In this document: positions 60,956 through 64,000 of the stretch, piece after piece | Numbering within the stretch: position 1 is the stretch's first letter | Layout of the letters: every line of letters starts with the position of its first letter | Assembly: GCA_030686115.1 (NCBI GenBank) | Contig: CP131612.1 | Location: 1,054,001-1,118,000 of the forward strand | Direction: 5' to 3' | Source: Psychrobacter cibarius | GTDB lineage: Bacteria; Pseudomonadota; Gammaproteobacteria; Pseudomonadales; Moraxellaceae | Length of the DNA stretch: 64,000 bases | The notes under the pieces: generated by a model | Database searches by the model: none | What the model saw: only the letters and a program-made list of their open reading frames with translations | Told to the model about the DNA's origin: nothing | Program-made: the position numbers and the translations under genes

Positions 60956-60990
60956 AAAAAGAAAGGTTTATATCTAGGCCTTTCTTTTTT
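60956..60990 (+). terminator. terminator or attenuator after hcp
   Basis: AAAAAGAAAGG and CCTTTCTTTTTT can form an 11-bp stem with a 12-base loop, and the T run follows. Leaky passage would feed tssE to tssG at lower level. Confidence 0.75.
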
Positions 60991-61017
60991 GTTTGTTAAA
61001 TAGGAATGATTATATCA

Positions 61018-61509
61018 ATGAATTACGCCACTAACGCCTCTAACAAAGAAATTGGCTTTCGTCCAAATTTGTTCGAGCAGTTATTTGATGATCAGCCCCG
61101 TCATTTGTCGCATGAGCTCGTGGTTCGTCGTCTTAATATCGATGAGCTAAAGTCTTCGGTCGCACGAGACCTTGAAGCTTTATTAAATACGCGTTGTGTG
61201 GTGTCAAGTAAGCTTCAGGCCTATCAACACGTGCGCTCATCGATATTGAATTTTGGCATATTAGATTTTGTGGGACTCAGCAGTGCCAATCCTACTGACT
61301 GTGATTATATCTGTCGCCAAATAGCCCAAACAGTCGAGCAACAAGATACCCGGCTAAAAAACGTTCGCGTATCGCTAGATATTGGCGCTGTTGATGTCAA
61401 TCAACTGTGTTTTTCTATTGAAGCATTATTAAAGGTTTATCCAGCACAAGAGCTGGTCAGCTTCGATGCGTTCTTTGAGCCAAGCTCTCAGCGTTACTTA
61501 ATAAAATAA
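61018..61509 (+). CDS. tssE: T6SS baseplate protein TssE (gp25-like)
   Basis: The protein has 163 residues from ATG 61018, which lies 13 bases after AGGA; the ATG at 61006 is nearly adjacent to AGGA. It has the gp25 lysozyme-like fold without active site: LKSSVARDLEALLNTRCVVS and SILNFGILDFVGLSS. It belongs to the T6SS baseplate wedge. Confidence 0.9.
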   Translation: MNYATNASNKEIGFRPNLFEQLFDDQPRHLSHELVVRRLNIDELKSSVARDLEALLNTRCVVSSKLQAYQHVRSSILNFGILDFVGLSSANPTDCDYICRQIAQTVEQQDTRLKNVRVSLDIGAVDVNQLCFSIEALLKVYPAQELVSFDAFFEPSSQRYLIK

Positions 61510-61586
61510 TCATTATCCCATTAATGAAATAACTACTACTACCGCTCAATTTATACAGTTAGCAGCGATCAATATATTGAGGCGTC

Positions 61587-63410
61587 ATGGACAGTTTACT
61601 TCCTTACTTTGAGCATGAGCTTAGCCTGTTTAATAAACAGTCAAAAGAATTTGCCAAAAAATATCCCAAAATAGCCAATCGGTTGTTGATGGGGCACGAT
61701 ACCGTCGATGATCCGCATATAGAGCGGTTGATACAGGCTTTTTCGCTCATCAGTGCGCGCATCAATAAAAAATTGGACGATTCATACGCTGATTTTACCG
61801 AATCTCTATTAGAAGTCGTTTATCCCGATTATCTCAAACCTTTTCCATCGGTCTCTATTGCACAGTTTAATCTAGGCGTACAGGGCAATGCGATGAGCGA
61901 GGCAGTCTTAGTCCCTAAAAATAGTGCGTTCGCCAGCCAAAAAATAAATGGCACGCCTTGCCAGTTTCAGTCAACCCAAGATGTGACCTTGCTGCCGCTA
62001 CAGATAGATAGCGTCGACTTTGAAACTCGTCAAGAGGTGTATGACAATCAGCATGGACTGCTGAATGGCTGTATCAGTATCAAATTTAAGGGGCTTAATT
62101 CAAGCTTTGACTATCAAGCCTTATTAAACCACTCGTTAGATTTGTATATAGACGAGGACGCCAGTCAGGGTACTAGTCTATGGGATTTACTAGGGTGTGA
62201 TGTCAAGCAAACGCATCTGCATGGTAGGCAGGTCAATAAGATTACGGGTAGTCCGTTTGAGATTATAGGCTTCGATCCTGAGCAGCAAATTCTTCCGAGT
62301 CATCGAGTGAGTAATGCTGCCTCTGCCTTATTAAAGGAATACTTCTATTTCCCTGAAAAATTCAATTTCTTGCGCCTTAATCTTGGTAAGGTTTGTCCAA
62401 ATTTAAAGATCGATAGCAATGGCTTTGAGATTCGCTGTTACTTTAGATTTGATAAAAAAAATACCATCCGCCTAAAAAACTTGCAGCAGCTCAGTGCCAG
62501 CAGTATTAAATTGTTTTGCACGCCCGTCGTCAATTTATTCAAGGCGGCTGCTAAGCCTATTCAAGTGACCCATCGTTCGATCTATTACGATTTGGTGCCT
62601 GATACTCGTGCGCTGTTTCAACATGAAATCTATGAGGTTAATAAAGTCATAGAGTCGAAGCAAAGCGACAATCGTTTGATACAACGTGAATATCATCCGT
62701 TTTATGCGCTCAATCACTATGAGCAGCAAGATGATGGTCGTTATTATCATATCAAACGTGATAAGGATATGGCTGAGTTCAAGCAGGGTTTTGAATATCA
62801 GATTATGTTTGTAGAAAAAAATCGCGAAGATTTAGCTGGCGCGGTGAGTATGAGTGCGTCTTTATTGTGTACCAATAGAGATTTGCCGGCTCAAGTGGTA
62901 TTCGGTCAAAGCCGTGGCGATTTGTTTAGCGAAGGGATGACTGGCTTTAGCAGTTTGTCTTTATTAAAGCAGCCAACTCGGACGGCAAGGTTTGACTATA
63001 CCGGTGAAGAGCGTTGGCGCTTGATATCGCTGATTAGTCTGAATTTTTTATCGCTTGCCGCCCAAGATGCTGAGCTGATGAAGGAGTATTTATCGCTATA
63101 TGACATTACCCAGTCTGCTTCTAATAAACTGTTGGTCGAAGGTATTGTGTCTGTCGAAACCAGTATCGAAGCTCGACGTATTCAGCGCTTGCCACAGCCT
63201 GGTTTTGTGCGCGGTACACTGATCAATATTCAAATCAGCCAAAAGAATTTTGCTGGAGTGAGTATCCGCCAGTTTGCCCATTTATTGGCGCATGTGTTTG
63301 GCTATCACGCCAGCTTAAACAGCTTTGTTGAAGTGTCCATTAGTGATGCCATTACCAAAGAGGAGATATACAGATGTCAGCCACGCAGCGGTCTCAGTCC
63401 TCTTATTTAA
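61587..63410 (+). CDS. tssF: T6SS baseplate protein TssF
   Basis: The protein has 607 residues, normal for the family. Start DSLLPYFEHELSLFNKQSKE, ESLLEVVYPDYLKPFPSVSI and the C-terminal RGTLINIQISQKNFAGVSIR are typical. It overlaps tssG by 37 bases. Confidence 0.94.
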   Translation: MDSLLPYFEHELSLFNKQSKEFAKKYPKIANRLLMGHDTVDDPHIERLIQAFSLISARINKKLDDSYADFTESLLEVVYPDYLKPFPSVSIAQFNLGVQGNAMSEAVLVPKNSAFASQKINGTPCQFQSTQDVTLLPLQIDSVDFETRQEVYDNQHGLLNGCISIKFKGLNSSFDYQALLNHSLDLYIDEDASQGTSLWDLLGCDVKQTHLHGRQVNKITGSPFEIIGFDPEQQILPSHRVSNAASALLKEYFYFPEKFNFLRLNLGKVCPNLKIDSNGFEIRCYFRFDKKNTIRLKNLQQLSASSIKLFCTPVVNLFKAAAKPIQVTHRSIYYDLVPDTRALFQHEIYEVNKVIESKQSDNRLIQREYHPFYALNHYEQQDDGRYYHIKRDKDMAEFKQGFEYQIMFVEKNREDLAGAVSMSASLLCTNRDLPAQVVFGQSRGDLFSEGMTGFSSLSLLKQPTRTARFDYTGEERWRLISLISLNFLSLAAQDAELMKEYLSLYDITQSASNKLLVEGIVSVETSIEARRIQRLPQPGFVRGTLINIQISQKNFAGVSIRQFAHLLAHVFGYHASLNSFVEVSISDAITKEEIYRCQPRSGLSPLI

Positions 63411-64000
63411 CGGATCTAATAGCGGCGCCGCAATCCTATGAGTTATTACAAGCACTACGTTTGGTTCAGCATGAAGTCAGTATGGGACATGCACCTATTG
63501 AGGTACGTTACCGTGCCTCGTTGTCATTGGCCTATCCGCAAGCTGAAATTGAGTCGATGGCGCTCATTGCTCAGGACAATATGGAAGACAGTGGCAGCTC
63601 ATTAAAGGATGGTCAAGTAAAAACCAGTTCATTAAATGCTAGGCGGATAGAGGTTTGCCCTGCAGTTATCGGATTGACTGGCCCGTTGTCAGCCTTGCCA
63701 GCGATGTATACCGACCATCTAGCCTCGCGAGTCAATCATGCAAAAGATAAAGCGGCACCAGCATTTTTAGATTTATTTAACCATCGATTGACGGATTTGT
63801 ACGTGCAAGCGAGTTGGTTTTATAACTTGCCATTACAGTATGAGATAAATAATAAAAAAGACAACTATCTACTGAGCTTGCGGGCATTGGCGCGTCAGCC
63901 GAAGAAGCTAACCGCCATCGATAGCTTGATTGCTTATGCTGGCATGATCGCCCCAGGACGTCTGACAGCCGATCAGTTGTCACATGTACTGTCGCATTTT
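63374..64000 (+). CDS. tssG: T6SS baseplate protein TssG (partial, runs off the right edge)
   Basis: 209 codons are visible from the ATG at 63374, preceded by AGGAGATATACAG. The N-terminus fits TssG: PQSYELLQALRLVQHEVSMG, IEVRYRASLSLAYPQAEIES, LTGPLSALPAMYTDHLASRV and FLDLFNHRLTDLYVQASW. The gene is open at the window end; the family is usually about 330-360 residues. Confidence 0.92.
   Translation, partial: MSATQRSQSSYLTDLIAAPQSYELLQALRLVQHEVSMGHAPIEVRYRASLSLAYPQAEIESMALIAQDNMEDSGSSLKDGQVKTSSLNARRIEVCPAVIGLTGPLSALPAMYTDHLASRVNHAKDKAAPAFLDLFNHRLTDLYVQASWFYNLPLQYEINNKKDNYLLSLRALARQPKKLTAIDSLIAYAGMIAPGRLTADQLSHVLSHF

Overview
The window reads as a Gammaproteobacterium of the family Moraxellaceae, most likely Psychrobacter. 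The basis is the AT-leaning coding sequence, the prmB-aroC and CreBC-type neighbourhoods, a T6SS cluster running tssB-tssC-hcp-tssE-tssF-tssG, and a tmRNA with the ANDENYALAA tag. This assignment is inference, because no rRNA or other taxonomic marker gene lies in the window.

Layout. (1) 1-11244 is chromosomal core: a DUF389 membrane protein, a small membrane protein, an L,D-transpeptidase, prmB, aroC, a CreB/CreC-like two-component system, an esterase and ssrA (tmRNA). (2) 11218-48642 is a 37.4 kb lambdoid, HK97-like siphovirus prophage inserted in the 3' end of ssrA and bounded by a 29-bp direct repeat. (3) 48643-50175 is the displaced ssrA terminator followed by a broken second integrase and a decayed, 5'-truncated IS3-family transposase, the relic of an older element at the same site. 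(4) 50208-64000 is a type VI secretion region: a VgrG with a peptidoglycan-hydrolase effector and two candidate immunity proteins on the minus strand, then the sheath, tube and baseplate genes on the plus strand, cut off inside tssG.

Prophage logic. Two control regions (18885-18947 and 20880-20995) carry seven copies of an 18-bp operator with half-sites like ATAGTT/AACTAT. They overlap well-formed pL, pRM and pR promoters. pL drives a tightly overlapping leftward operon: small early proteins, an ExoX-like nuclease, two ASCH-like paralogs, a TraR-like zinc finger, a beta-clamp-like protein, an Xis candidate and the integrase. pR drives Cro, CII (CP76 type), a Rha/KilAC antirepressor, a DUF1376/DnaT-like replication protein with iteron-like repeats, an orphan C5 methyltransferase, a DUF1064 nuclease and a Q-type antiterminator. 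Directly after Q lies a consensus promoter followed about 30 bp later by a hairpin terminator, the pR'/tR' arrangement. Late genes run rightwards: a tRNA-like gene, an Acb2/Tad1-like gene between identical terminators, HNH nuclease, terminase, head, tail, SGNH-domain fiber, holin and GH108 endolysin. Genes of likely lysogenic conversion sit at the left end and between the tail chaperone and tape measure.

The most notable points are the Acb2/Tad1-like anti-defence candidate, the degenerate tRNA-shaped gene beside it, the compact Q-promoter-terminator unit, the phage beta-clamp-like protein, and a T6SS effector that joins a SleB-like domain to a VanY-like (M15) domain.
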